Assembly (NCBI RefSeq): GCF_000003605.2
Contig: NW_003149274.1
Coordinates: 246,701-300,250, forward strand
Reading direction: 5' to 3'
Length of the DNA: 53,550 nt
DNA from: Saccoglossus kowalevskii
Taxonomy: Eukaryota; Hemichordata; Enteropneusta; Harrimaniidae
The notes below the pieces were generated by a model. That model saw nothing but the letters and a program-made list of their open reading frames with translations. It was not told the origin of the DNA and did not search any database. Made by a program: the position numbers and the translations under genes. Positions 14,501-25,627 of this stretch are shown here, piece after piece (the first letter of the stretch is position 1; the number at the start of each line of letters is the position of its first letter).

Positions 14501-17211
14501 ACTTTGGATGCAAATATGCTATACTTGCGTGATTGAAAAACAACCAACGTACGACCCTAAAGCGAGCAATGAGCGATGCGAATGCAATAATAATGACAGG
14601 TTGGGCGGAAGCCGTAATGTATCGGTATTCCAACATGTGTGCCCTATTTAGGTACTTATCACAATCATGGGGCTAAATTTAAAAATTCGATTATTGGTCG
14701 TTTTGTTGTTGTTGGAGGTTGCATCTTTTTTCGAAACGTGCCTGTACTGCGTCGCGTTATAGACGTATATCGAACTGATAGCGAGTACCATTTGTGCAGT
14801 CAATGTGCGTAAATATTTCATATTTTACGAATCATGTGACATATTACCAATTTCCGTCACTTTATTATCGTATGCTCTTCTGACGTCGGTTATTTCCTTA
14901 TCCATGACACGGCGACTGAGATCTGTGGCTTCGTCTTCTTCTAGATGAAGCGGTATTTCATCCAGTTTGATTTGTGCTGCCGTTCCCTGCAAAATATTAA
15001 TAGTATTAGCATCAGAAAATATCACACACCACAATAAAGTTATTATTAATGCATTTCGGTCTGTTTTGTGTTGGCAGGCGACTACAGGTCAGACTAATCA
15101 CTAATACTGCCGCTATGTACGGCGTCCTTCGCCACAAAAGCGCTTGGTCGCTAGGGGGCGCTACTACAAACGATGCCTTGTTTCTAGTCAAAGAAATGTC
15201 AACATAGTATATTATTATAATCCAACAGAATATCACACATAGAAACAACTTATACTAACCCTTAATCCAAAATACGGCGTGAATTTTGTTATGATTGTTT
15301 CAGGGACACCCATGTCACGGAAATAGTTGGCATTTTTACTTCCCAGGTCAACGCCATTGCCGATAGTGACTCCACTGTTTTCATGAATATTACCGTCTTC
15401 GTCTTCAGGAAGATATCCATTTACACGGAAACCTTCACGGGCTTTGATAAATGCTTTATCGATAAGACAGTCATTTGATGTCAAATCTACAATAAGGATA
15501 TAATAAAAGAGTCTGATTAGTTTGGTTTCAGAGACTGTCAATTGACTCGGGCATATCACGTGGTCATACTCAAGTTCTACACTACCATTAACACTACTTC
15601 ACTTAATGACTGTATTATTCACAACAACAAGTAGCCCAGGATGGGATAATTAGAAACTTAGGGTATAATAAGCTTGGAAAGGTACACATGGGGAAACGTC
15701 CTCAGGCAAATTATTTTCATCATAGACATTTAAAGTGTATTTTATGGTATATGTCTTGATCGCATACTCAACCTGAGTGAATGGGTGTGGCCATGTGGCT
15801 TTAATAAAAGGGTAGTTTTGTCAATGCTTGAAAGTCAAATACAGTCTACTAGATTACGTTGTGTGCCGAATAGTACCAGTGGCGGATCCAGGGGGCTCTT
15901 GGGGTCCGGACCCCCCCCCCCCCGTTAAAAAAATTATTCAATAACGGATTTGTTTAATATAAACAAAATCATTAACTTAGTCTGGCGATTTAAAAGTTCG
16001 GAACCCCCCCCCCCAATACAACAAATCCTGTATCCGCCCCTGAGTACATTGATGTGATTATTAGAAACGGCAGGTTCAATAAGCGGGAAGGGTACACGAA
16101 AGGAAACTACATTAGCCACTAAAAAACCCTGTCCAAACATGCTGCCAATATGTTCAATATCGTTAGTAAATTTGAAAAAGGTGAACAAAATGCACATACA
16201 GTGGCAGCGACATGGGGGGGGGGTCGTGCCGCCGCCTCCCACATATAATTATTATATCCTTAATAATGAACCTGAAATGCCATGTGAGGTTTTTAATAGT
16301 ACCAAGGGAGCCGTGACCTTGAACTAATAACGGTGTCGTAAAACCACAGAAAGTTACAACTCTTGGTTATATGGGTTTATTGTTGTGTGCTAATTTAAAA
16401 TCGCTGATGACCTTCAATAGCAAAAATTGTCATGCCGCTTAGTAATAGTTTTCTCCGAGGACATTATACTACAGCTGACTGACATGTGTACGCCTTCGTG
16501 GTGCTCACCCATCACGCCAATGAGACCAGTTTCTTCGGTAACTAGACAACTAGACCCCAGACAACCGGACCCCTGTATACGTGACGGGGTTGACCCGTGA
16601 CGGCACTGACGGGACGAGTTGTCTAGATCTGTAAATAAATCGATCTGATTTAACACATCTTGTTTACCCTAGACCGATCTGATCGGTACAACTCACCCGT
16701 TGTCTTGGGGTCCAGTTGTCTAGAAACCGTTTCATCGTAAGTCATATTTCAAGGTCAGAAGTCATTGCTACCCATGTCAGCCATGTTTATGATCTGATCC
16801 TTCCAAAAGTAGCGGAGCTTTTCTGAATCCCCACTGAATCCCCACGCCATGATCATATTCTAAACAAGATGTTTATAACACGGTGCCACACCTATACATA
16901 AACCTTGACCATGGTGGAATCACGTGGAATGTACCCAAAGTAAGAAATACTGTATATAATAATCTAAAAAGTTACCTTCAAAAAGAAGCATAGAATTATC
17001 ATTGATGTGGTATTCACAGCTTTTAACTATGGCGACTGCACCGTGACGAAACTGTTACTATCTTACTGTACAAATATCGTGTTACGAACCACACAATGAT
17101 GGCGTCGGTTCAGTTTTGGAGCGCCGTGAACTTACCTTCCGCCGCACTTAAAAGCACCGAACTAGAAAAGTTAACCACCAACACCGCCAGTAGCGGGAGA
17201 ACTAGACGCAT
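1593..17211 (-). CDS. Multidomain secreted muramidase: signal peptide, 3 pesticin-type lysozyme domains, 2 WSC, 2 stanniocalcin-like domains
   Basis: This is a gene-level model. Seventeen coding exons were placed by GT-AG junctions: 17136-17211, 15260-15486, 14848-14986, 13831-14124, 13084-13310, 12650-12788, 11720-12025, 10053-10285, 9530-9668, 8294-8533, 6623-6907, 5788-5956, 5412-5506, 4351-4493, 3730-4156, 2401-2561 and 1593-1907. They total 3,615 nt, every junction phase agrees, and the product is 1,204 residues ending in TAG. Module boundaries are mostly phase 1, as expected for shuffled extracellular domains. The protein should be secreted. The lysozyme domains would cleave the peptidoglycan glycan strand, and WSC domains usually bind carbohydrate. 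No other signal-peptide exon was seen between modules, which favours one transcript. The least certain joins are 5412 to 4493 and 3730 to 2561. The WSC or stanniocalcin-like parts could instead belong to a separate gene whose first exon I missed. Confidence 0.6.
3031..3334 (+). mobile_element. MITE family A, copy 2
   Basis: A roughly 300-bp element. The left end GTCGTCGCGCCACGCATGCG is the near-perfect inverted repeat of the right end (CGCATACGCGGCGCAACGAC). The body shares TCTCATATAAACAAAGATGG and the GGAAGGTATCGA block with the other copies. Outer bases TAAAGG at left and CCTTTTAA at right extend the inverted repeat. It lies in the intron between the two stanniocalcin-like segments of the large gene, on the non-coding side of exon 3730-4156. 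Confidence 0.8.
3730..4493 (-). CDS. Stanniocalcin-like cysteine-rich domain 1 (two exons), residues about 857-1046
   Basis: Exon 4351-4493 (phase 1 to 0) encodes SCLEMADNGDCEFFKCF and further cysteines. Exon 3730-4156 (phase 0 to 1) encodes FRCVGLKMLDEY, CYNLYIDG and then a helical, charged region of about 90 residues (LKNAENLEAYKAS onward) with almost no cysteine. The C-x2-F-x-C core and the spacing of later cysteines resemble stanniocalcin, but overall identity is low. The second exon could instead run on to a stop at 3716 (ending CECF), which would make domain 1 the C-terminus. I chose the GTGAGT donor because the phase matches the next exon. Confidence 0.5.
5412..5956 (-). CDS. WSC domain 2 (two exons), residues about 769-856
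   Basis: Exons 5788-5956 (169 nt, phase 1 to 2) and 5412-5506 (95 nt, phase 2 to 1) join within the domain. The sequence starts YIGCVDKSHSS, continues with HHCVALC, YAGLTQG and CSCGNG, and after the junction gives RSDCGTRCSGRGSDVCGG and a closing VAVLRTG. All WSC hallmarks are present, with substitution of the middle aromatic motif (AGLTQG for AGLQYT). The internal intron distinguishes it from WSC 1, so the two are not a very recent duplicate. Confidence 0.8.
6108..6222. mobile_element. MITE family B, copy 1 (short)
   Basis: The left end GGGTCGTCACCTGCGCACG and right end CGCATGCGCAGTTGACGACTC form an inverted repeat. The core has GGCTCATGGGTAGACGCTTG and CAATGGCCATCTGACGCATG, shared with copies at 37943 and 42203. 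It lies in the intron between WSC exons. Confidence 0.7.
6623..6907 (-). CDS. WSC domain 1 (single exon), residues about 674-768
   Basis: One phase 1-1 exon of 285 nt encodes a complete WSC domain. It runs from YIGCYKDD, through DTCASYC and YAGLQY, then CRCGESY, a C-x3-C pair in ECSHEC, and finally TLCGGNLRNSVYRTG. These are the family's hallmark elements: eight cysteines, the YAGLQ/FGLE type aromatic motif and the closing CGG-N-SVY. WSC domains occur in fungal stress sensors, polycystin-1 and Kremen and are thought to bind glycans. Here the domain could hold the enzyme on a polysaccharide surface. Confidence 0.85.
8294..10285 (-). CDS. Muramidase module c (exons 8-10), residues about 470-673
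   Basis: Exons 10053-10285, 9530-9668 and 8294-8533. The first is two codons longer than in modules a and b; the active-site set is Glu489, Thr512 and Asp518. The middle exon is again 139 nt. The third ends directly after ENDSGETTLC with a phase-1 donor and lacks the Ser-Pro-Asp linker. In sequence it is closer to the separate muramidase genes than to modules a and b (GYVPKDKHGNVHANSG instead of GYLPEDEDGN). This suggests it is the older module of the gene. Confidence 0.8.
10620..10918. mobile_element. 299-bp element with 31-bp terminal inverted repeats
   Basis: The left terminus CTTTCACTACGAGATCTCGC followed by GTTTTGCGTGAAA matches the inverse of the right terminus (TTTCACGCAATACGAGATCT then CGCAGTGAAAG). 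It lies in the intron upstream of muramidase module c. A 105-codon frame inside it (10647-10964) has no protein features and is taken as chance. Confidence 0.7.
11720..13310 (-). CDS. Muramidase module b (exons 5-7), residues about 246-469
   Basis: Exons 13084-13310, 12650-12788 and 11720-12025 have the same lengths and phases as module a except for a linker four codons longer. The active-site set is intact at Glu263, Thr286 and Asp292. The linker reads SSPDPSPSPDASPDP onward and is flexible and acidic. Both exons and introns resemble module a: for example, the same sequence around the middle exon recurs about 2.2 kb away. The two modules are therefore the product of a recent duplication. Unspliced read-through would add YLPAAVLLIICKLF and a stop at 11655. 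Confidence 0.8.
13831..15486 (-). CDS. Muramidase module a (exons 2-4), residues about 26-245
   Basis: Three exons: 15260-15486 (227 nt), 14848-14986 (139 nt) and 13831-14124 (294 nt). The first carries the active site: Glu43 in the AREGF motif, Thr66 in SGVTIG and Asp72 in GVDLG. The spacings of +23 and +29 equal those of catalytic Glu178, Thr201 and Asp207 in pesticin. The middle exon is a charged helical segment. The third has the family C-terminal half, with VYFQYG and paired Trp residues in FWGHVTNQRW, followed by RRNLEADLL. It ends in a linker of repeated Ser-Pro-Asp units before a phase-1 donor. If the donor is not used, the frame continues for a short hydrophobic tail to a stop at 13784. 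Confidence 0.8.
15877..16042. mobile_element. hAT-like MITE
   Basis: Begins CAGTGGCGGATCCAGGGGG and ends with the inverse, CCTGTATCCGCCCCTG. This terminus is typical of hAT-superfamily elements. Poly-C tracts occur inside both ends. The flanks share AGTAC. It lies inside a third partial copy of the sequence that precedes module exons a and b. Confidence 0.7.
16542..16722. mobile_element. 181-bp element with 24-bp terminal inverted repeats
   Basis: The left end CTAGACAACTAGACCCCAGA is repeated inverted at the right end as TTGGGGTCCAGTTGTCTAG. The interior has no coding potential. It is located in intron 1 of the large gene. Confidence 0.65.
17136..17211 (-). CDS. Exon 1: signal peptide of the large muramidase gene
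   Basis: The exon starts with ATG and encodes 25 residues beginning MRLVLPLLAVLVV, a short basic start followed by a hydrophobic core and small residues (typical signal peptide). It ends in phase 1 at a good GTAAG donor. The 5' end matches in style the first exon of the neighbouring single-domain gene (23821-23902). A TATA-like stretch (ATATTTAAA on the coding strand) lies about 45 bases upstream of the ATG and may belong to the promoter, but the transcription start is unknown. Confidence 0.75.
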
Positions 17212-18041
17212 GTTGCTCGATGTAACGTCGACAAGCAGAAAATTAGCGTGGTTTAAATATTCACAAAGTTAGTTGGTCTTCTTGATAGAACACGACAGAG
17301 TTACGTCCGTTTGCCTGTTTACATCCTCATTGGTGTCATTGACCCCGTTCACATGACCTATGACCCCTTAGATTACCGGGGAAACGCGCAATTGGATCTG
17401 GGTTATTCCGTTTTTTTCCCGGATGTATGTTATGAAAGATAATATTTCGCAGAAATGAATTAAGGAGAATATGCTAAAACAATTGTACAGTAATGCATTG
17501 TGTTTTTTAGTTCCACGAGTTATGCAATAAAACAATAACTTTTAGTGGCATCTAAATGTACAAGATGCCAATGTAACAGGAATAGCGTGTTTTAATTTTT
17601 TCTCTCTGAAAAATGCTCCTCGTAAATTAAAAAAAAGATATTTGCCAGTTAAACTAGTAGCTTCGCGGTAAGTGACTTTCGCGTTAAGTGGGTTTCGTAT
17701 TGGGTGGGTCTTGCGGGGAATAGGGCTTTGTCGCAGTAACTGGTCCTTTCATCGTTGTTGAGAATTAAAGTTTTATGTTTCTTTAACAACTTGCGCTATT
17801 CTGTGAATACCATCCTTAGAAGCTATTAATTTGTCTTTATGGTTTGTACAGTTGCTCTGGCAGGAGTTCCAAAATAAGACCCATGCTTACATTACATTAT
17901 CATTATGATCTTATTGATGTTGCAAAGCATAGTTGAATATTGTTTATTACAATTAATAATCCCCATAACCGTTTTCCAATATAGATAAATTATAGTACGT
18001 AACAAATATATAACTCAGTCTCAACAATGAAATAAAGAAAA

Positions 18042-18043
<2 letters not shown>

Positions 18044-18085
<42 letters not shown>
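18044..18085. repeat. TA dinucleotide microsatellite
   Basis: About 20 uninterrupted TA units in the intergenic stretch between the two complete muramidase genes. Confidence 0.9.
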
Positions 18086-18087
<2 letters not shown>

Positions 18088-19598
18088 TATTACTAATTGA
18101 AATTGAAAGAAATTGCAATATAAAATATTCCGTCAGTAACACTTCTCAAGGGCGTATTTCACGGTCATTGTTATTTACGAAAATATTTGTTTATAATTTT
18201 ATAAATTGGGTTGGCAATTCCCACCCCAATTAGTTATAATTTGTACATGTTTTAATAAATAAAATTAAAGATACACTAACAAAAATGAAATATTAATTAT
18301 TTCATTATATAACCTGCACAAAATTAATCAATATTTTTCCCTGCTAGAATGATGTGTAATTTCATATTGGAACCCTGATAAAGTTCACAGCTGGCGATTT
18401 AGCAATACCCGTATCAGGGATAGTCAACTTCTTGTGATTTTGATTACATAACGTTTTTAGGTTCATGTACCTAAGCGGCCGTTCATCGGTAAACAATTAA
18501 GCCAAGGCATGACTATTCTCCGTTTGTACACAATCTGGGAAGTTCGAATTACTAAATGAAGTACACAGGACGGCGAAGCTGAACTATCCAAGAACCAACA
18601 CATACCAAAAATCAAAATCGTCGTACCGTCACTGATTGGGAAAAAATCCTGTCCCACCACTGCCATTGCAACAGCCACAAACTGATTTTTGAATACTTTC
18701 GCTCTAAATTTATTACCTCCTTCCAGTTTTGTAATAGCAGTGTTCAATTGATCATGCTTTTTATTTTGCCTACTTTGCGCACTAGTAAGAGATCACCGGC
18801 GCCGACATTGTTACACTGTATCAACGTAATCCCAACGCAACTTTGAACTTTGAATGAACTGTAAATGTAACACAGCAGAATACGTCCTACCTAGTAATAA
18901 CTAAGTGATTTCTAAAGACTGAATGATTTTTGCGAACTTCGTATACGGGACCCATTTAGTTATAAACTTACGTTATAGCTTCACGTTCATGTCCTACCAT
19001 GGAAACGGTCAAAACAATTACTTGTCAGTGTCTGACTGTTATATACAGCCCAGAACACGTCAGAATAGTAAAAAAAAAAGTCAGAAAATGTCAGTTGCCC
19101 GTGCCTTGAGAGCCGTTGAACCAAAACAATCTGTTACCCTTCGCCGCCCACAGCATCGATATGATTTTATATTGCATGGAAAAGAACACTAAATGCAGCT
19201 ATCCCGGTCAGCAATCAAATGATCAATCTTCATGATTTATGTAACTGGTATTTCCATCTATTTGCTTAATGGTCTGAATGTGTTTTTACGTACAGTGACG
19301 CGAACATTCAACAACGTGTTATATGTGATTTGAACTTATTATATTTTATTTACTTTTCAAAATTCATACTAACTTGTTATATTTTATTTTATTTTTCTGT
19401 ATTGATTAATATTCCTATTCCTATATACTGAAAGAAATGTATATTTCTAAAGATGCAATAAACAATTATTATTATATTATTCAAAAACGTGTTGAACAGG
19501 AAGTCCATCTTGGGCTAGTGGCATTGTTTTGTGGAAAATGTGTCTCCACTGTCTTGCATCATCTCATAGAACATAATTAACCCTTTTTCATACAATGG

Positions 19599-19679
19599 TC
19601 TGGGTAAATCAAGTGCGCATACTCATTTTCAGCCAATCAGGCGTGCCGTAACAGCGAGTATTTCCTTGATTTACCCAGA
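19599..19679. repeat. Imperfect palindrome of 81 bases
   Basis: TCTGGGTAAATCAAG at the left pairs with CTTGATTTACCCAGA at the right, and the next bases (ATACTC / GAGTAT) also pair. The loop is about 30 bases. It may be a tiny MITE. Confidence 0.7.
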
Positions 19680-20723
19680 ATTCTGTGCGAATCCCCCTTG
19701 ATTCTGGCTGCTGGCCATTTTCGTTCATGAAATCGTCGGATATCATCAGAAAACGCGGGATTTGTGCAGTTTTGAATAAAACCAAGTTAGCGATTATGAA
19801 CAATGGTTATTAACGTAACACCTGATCCCCTCTAAAATTTTTGTTTCGCATTTTAAGGTAAGAAATCGACATTTGAAACCGACAGGGTGTCGATTTACTC
19901 GGTGCCGTGTTTCACAACTTGTTTATTTATATACGTATAGCGGATGATTTTTATTAAAAATTAGTATTTATTGATTTTCAGCCCCCAAGTGACTGTGCTT
20001 AAGAGGGATGGAAATCAGTTGATTTGAGGGTGTCACAGTAAGCGAGGTTGTAAATCGTTTTTATGTACGGGAGTCTGCACGATGCACTTCCACACTGTCC
20101 GTAGAGGACGCCATACATCAGTAGGATATGTTAATAAGCACCCAAAGGGAAGATGATTTGCCATGAGTTGAGTACCAGTAAACAACGCATTATTCGCCAA
20201 ACTGACTTAGTTTACTAACACGAATTGCGTGTTTTTTGTCAGTAGTTAACACGATTAAAATATTTACAATATAGAATCATGTCAAATGTTCCAATACACT
20301 GTATATACATTATCAAATACAGGAGTAATGAACGACATCGAATTGTTCACACATTCTGGTATTTTTTGGCGGTAAAAATTCATTATTATTGAAATTCACC
20401 CAATTACAACTCCGACCGACCGCCATCCAGACACACACACGCACTCACATCCTCGAAACAATTTAACTGTGACGTATAATATTGGACGTTAGTTCTGTTG
20501 CTGAGAATATACTAGTACTATGTGTACAATAATTTTAACAAATTTTAAATCAAAAACTGCTGTTTTATGTTGGAAATTATTTGAAAACAAGTTTAAATAA
20601 ATGGTACTGTACCTGTGTTAATACATAATTACAGAATTAACATATGACATAAGTGGCACAACATTGTGTAACCAGTTTTATATACGTTGTGTCAACGGAT
20701 CACTTGTTATCAATCATTTGAAT

Positions 20724-23700
20724 TCAATTGACGTACAGCAAGAAACACTGGCGGAAGTAACTAACAAATAAACAAACATATAAACATAATTTGCATACTA
20801 TCAGTCTACGACTCGCCACGGACTTCACATCCTCACAGACATTGTTTGCAGATCTTTTGCAACGAGAACACAACGTAGTTTTCCCCGAGTCGTTTTCCAG
20901 TAAGTCTGCTTCCAGATTTCTTCTCGTTGAGAAATCGTCTCCGAAGTTTCTCAGCTCTGATATGGCATGGCTCCATCTTTGGTTTGTCACGTGACTCCAG
21001 AATATAGGAAACCTCCCCGTGCTGCCATATTGAAAATATACAGAAGAAATTACAGTTCTCTGCGCAACAGTCAGGTCATTGAACTTCTTCAAGTTTGTAT
21101 TCCCTGCAAATAAAAATACGTTTTTATATATAACACATAATCTGCGCAGCAATTCCGTTAATTTAAATTTGTCTTTGTTGTGATGTTATTGTCACACAAT
21201 CGGTCATACCAAGGACATTTTTTTTGTATTTATTAGCATATACCCTATTCCCCTCTAACGGATGCGCCAATTTCAACAATGTACGTCTGGGTTCGTGTCT
21301 TGGACAACGACAGGGTAAAATGGTTTACAAATCTAACTGACGTTGAACCCACCCAATCGAGCAGCAGCAAACAATGTGGACGTAGTATTTATGCCATTAA
21401 TATAGATTGTACAAATGCATTTTAGCGGATGATTTAAACAAATTGTTTATTTACAATTCGAAATTGAATTTTTCATTCTCAGTGAATGTGTATATAGATT
21501 TTTGTCTGAATAACAGCACCCTGGGATATAGGCGTACAATGCTGCTGTACAATCGCACAGTCTACCTGTGTTTAATTTGTTGGTATATTCAAATTCGTGG
21601 CACATTTTGTGATGGCGTGAAATTGTCAGTGATTGATCGTTTATAGAAGAGGTGGGTGATAGTGTCATCTTGTGACATTATATTTTACCTATTTCCGTGA
21701 CCTTATTGTCGTAAGCTTTTCTGACGTCATCTATTTGTTTGTTCATGACTTCGTTACTGAGGGTTGTTGCTTGGTTCTCGTCGAGATGAAGCGGCATTTC
21801 ATCGAGTTTGTTTTGCGCTTCCATTCCCTGGAATTATACCAATATTTTGATTTAGATTATTAGCAACAGGAAATCGCTCCACATTTGCACTTCCAGCCCT
21901 TCACAATTCCATAGAACACAGCCTTCAAGAAAATATTACTTTCTAAAACCTGGAATAATATGCAGGATAACAGAAATGGAGAAATAATCCCCACCAGTAG
22001 CGCGATATACTATTGCATTGTCTTATGTCACCAGCCAGCTACATTATATATGACATAATATCTCCACTAATAGTAAAATTGATATAATACTGACAAATGA
22101 CCGCAATTCACAATTTATTTTATTTTAAATAATTAACAATTATAATTATATACTAACCTTCAAACCAAAATACGGAGTGAATTTTGTTATGATTGTTTCA
22201 GAGATACCCATATTCCGGAAATATTTAGCATTTTTACTTCCCAGGTCGACACCATTGCCGATAGTGACTCCACTGTTTGCATGGACGTTACCATGTTCGT
22301 CTTTGGGAACGTATCCATCCACACGGAAACCTTCACGAGCTCTGATGAATGCTTTGTCGATAAGACAGTCATTTGACGTAGTAGCTACAAAAATGTCAGA
22401 TAAGAGTGATTCAGAAACAAGAATATTACAACAGCAAAAAAAACGTAAGTTCATGCCATTCCAGTGTATCATCATTCAACGTCAATAAATTGTATAATTC
22501 ATTCCCAGTCGACCGGTCTAGCGCTATACTCAAGTCACCAGTTATGCCGGCCACTACAATTTGCATTACCTTCCAGGGACGTGCTGGTATAATTACGGGC
22601 GCGGGTCATCATTATTGTTTTAAGGTAGGTGTTATAATAGATAGCATCTCGTAATAGATGTTCTGTTTTGTGCGACATAACCTACTTCCCCAAGGTACAG
22701 AATGGCACCTACAAGTCCAACTATAGGTCAAGCGCGCCAGACGGATTGAATGAGGGGTCAATCATTTGAAATCATGGGGGTGGGCGGAAAGATTGTTTGA
22801 GAAAACATGCAAGCTAGACACAGAGAGAATCGAAAATCGCATGCACAGTGTTACAGGGAAAAGATGTTAGCACATTCAAGAAAAATATAAATGTACAGAT
22901 AAGACAACGAAATAAAAGACAAAGTTTTTCTCAGGGCGTTGGCCTGATGACCAATCCTAGAGAGCAAGGTAGTAGGCACTAAATAGTCAGGTCTAGTTTA
23001 TTCGAGTAACTTGTAAGTCTCGAGTAGGAAAAGCACTTTATATATGAGGTAAATTACGTGACCATGGCACGGAATGATGATAACTAAAATTAAAGTACTT
23101 GATCCATGGCTATTTCGAAATGGTCATATCACTGAAATACAATAGTCAGTTTAACACAATTTCATTGTTTCAGTGTCCGAAGTTTTACTACATGATATGA
23201 AGTTTGTAGCAAAACTGTTTTTTTATTGTGGGTTTCAACTTGGCAACGAATTGTCCAATTTAGTGTGATCGTTTGTCGCTGGTAACTGTGACCGCCAACA
23301 TACAACTTACACGGAGTTGTGACGTGAGTAGCTAATGCGACTTCGCATCATGTTAGTATCAATTAACTTCTTTATTTACAATACACAATTAACCGACGGC
23401 CCTATAAATATATACGTTACAAATAATTGGAATTACTGGTATGCCGCTGTAATTTTGCCGCTTATTTTGTTAATGACAATAAACTAAAATAGTTCCATGT
23501 ATTATATCAATAAATATTGCCAACAAAATTGTATTAGTTGTCGAAAATGTTTAGATGACCAAGAAACTACTGTATATGGTGTGGGCGTGTCTCGTTAAAG
23601 CCGACAAAATGTCCAATAGAACAGAATGGCTATTGTTTTAAAGTTGACGATACTGCTAGCAGCATATATATCCCAATAGTCAGTTATTTACAGACTGAGT

Positions 23701-23902
23701 CAAAAAAAACAAGCTAGGCTGTATTCGCTGGCGGCTATAGTCGGTGTGACTGATAGCTGACTGTACTATTGTTTCTGAAATAGGATAAATATGTCGATTG
23801 TGAAACCGCCGTGAACTCACCTGTTGCCGTCACGCCTAACTGCACACAGGAGTCCAATAACACGACGACCATAACCACCAGCAGTGGGAGAAAAGCACAC
23901 AT
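20724..23902 (-). CDS. Single-domain secreted pesticin/T4-type muramidase
   Basis: Four exons: 23821-23902, 22158-22384, 21689-21827 and 20724-21103, all in matching phase, total 828 nt and 275 residues. Exon 1 is a signal peptide starting MCAFLPLLVVMVVVLL. Exon 2 contains the active-site set at Glu45, Thr68 and Asp74 (AREGF, SGVTIG, GVDLG). Exon 3 is the 139-nt helical segment. Exon 4 carries the C-terminal half (LTVAQRTV, VYFQYG, RRNLEADLL) and continues to a TGA with a hydrophobic, cysteine-containing tail (LIVCKLCLYVCLFV). The product should be exported and able to cut peptidoglycan. The hydrophobic tail could be a membrane anchor, or it may be an unspliced piece if an unrecognised donor exists. 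Confidence 0.75.
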
Positions 23903-24114
23903 ATTGGTTGAAATATCAGCATTGAGTGAGAAATTGTATGTCTGGCCCCCAAAAAGCCTCAGAGTACTTCCTGTTTGCGGAGTTGTAATACGACTAGAAT
24001 ATATGAGAATTTACTTCCTTGTACGAATGGTTCTGTAGTTGACCGTCTTTCTCGCGACACGTGACCTAGGACATCCTATGAATGTGTAATTGGATATAAA
24101 ACCATGATGTGCAT

Positions 24115-24326
24115 TACTGTAAATGTATTAATTATTCACTGGGTTTTAATTTCGCTATTTTCGTTGATAAGTAAAATTCGCTTAAATAAAATCCACGCGG
24201 AACATGTAAAGTAACAATAGAATTATAAATTATTTTTCTGCCAAATTCGTGAACTTGAAGCCTAGTGAAAAGGCTCAAAAATCAAAATAGTGAAATTTGT
24301 CAGTGAAAATAAATGGTTTTACAGTA
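24115..24326 (-). mobile_element. MITE family C, copy 2 (diverged)
   Basis: Starts TACTGTAAATGTATTAATTA, contains TTCACTGGGTTTTAATTTCG and ends GGTTTTACAGTA. It is in the opposite orientation to copy 1 and lies just upstream of the first exon of the single-domain muramidase gene. Confidence 0.6.
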
Positions 24327-24814
24327 GAGTGTAAATGTTGGAATAGAAAACTATCAATGAGAGCCCATGGGTCTCCACATCGATGACATTGAAATCGAGT
24401 CTCAAAACGTGATTATATTTTTTACAAAGACGGGATCAAATCTTGCCAAGTTCTAGTATAGTATAGTACATTCCATATCGTGATTTATCACTTGACCCAT
24501 GATTGGTGGGCCAAAGTTCGAACACTAACATTTACCTAGTGAGTATGCTATAGACCCAAAAGTAATGACATTATCATTATGATCAAAATATGATCACACA
24601 GTCCTGCCACTTACTAACCAAACAAGGAATATGGTTCATGTGACAAAGTATTCTAAATATGCAGTACTTAAAAAAGGTCAGGGCAGACGTAAGTCAAAAC
24701 TATTAATTAAAATAAACTATATGATATGTAGTGCTGCTGCTACTTACATTTCTAATGACAGTTGACAATAACAATCACCATATTAACAAAAAAACAATGG
24801 AAGATGCGGAATTC

Positions 24815-25358
24815 TTTGAGTTACAGACATTGAGTTACAAAAACTACCACGTTCATATTTTAGAAACCACACCCACGTCTGTGAAACCACGCCCAACATG
24901 TAACTCGATGTTCAAGGAAATATACATTTTTTTGTTTGTTGAACGTCCACATTTAGTAATTCGAAATTTAGTTTACCGAACTTCGAGATACGGGCAACAT
25001 AAAATTTTAGTTTTGTTTTGTTCAACGTTGTATATTTCCCGTAATTGGAAGTTCGGTTAACTGATAATTAAAATTCGAGTTACTAAATTGGAACGTTGAA
25101 CAAAACAAACAATTATGATGTTGCCGGTAAATCGAAGTTCGGAAACTGTTATTTAAAGTTCGAGTTACTAAATGTAAACGTTTAACAAAAATAAAAATAT
25201 ATATGTTGCCCGTAATTCCAACTTAACATCGAGCCATAATTTGGACGTGGTTTCGCAAAAGAGGGCGTGGTTTATGAAATATGGGCGTGGTCGCTTTTAA
25301 CTCGATGTTCGTAAATCGATGTCCGTAACTCGAACAAGCATCTTCTTCGAGTTACGAG
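24815..25358. mobile_element. About 540-bp element with about 100-bp imperfect inverted arms
   Basis: The left arm contains GAAACCACGCCCAACATGTA followed by ACTCGATGTTC. The right arm, read inverted, contains the same order of ACCACGCCC blocks and CTCGATGTT. Inside, the motifs CGAGTTACTAAA and GAAGTTCGG are repeated in both orientations, so the element is internally palindromic. Confidence 0.6.
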
Positions 25359-25627
25359 CAACATAGACTTTTTTCATCGCCTGGATGCTTTTTCATTATT
25401 TTTATTATGCGTCAATACAGTTTTTAAGTCAGTCCTGCGGGCGATCGAGGCCAAATCAAAGATGGCAATATACTCCCTACAAAATAGATAAAACAATATA
25501 CAATATACTATCCATTATACAAAATATAACAATATAATCTCTGCAAGAAAAGGAACAAATTTTTTTTAATCTGCCATACAAGACAACATACTATCTAAAA
25601 GAAACGATATAACAATATACTCTCTAT

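Larger units (their letters stand above)
17212..20723. other. Intergenic region between large and single-domain muramidase genes
   Basis: Holds the likely promoter of the large gene at its left end, a TA microsatellite and a small palindrome. A 94-codon minus-strand frame at 18463-18747 matches nothing I recognise. I see no other gene. Confidence 0.6.

Noticed and set aside
18463..18747. 94-codon minus-strand frame between muramidase genes
   Set aside because: No domain, splice-site or compositional support; the translation resembles nothing I know.
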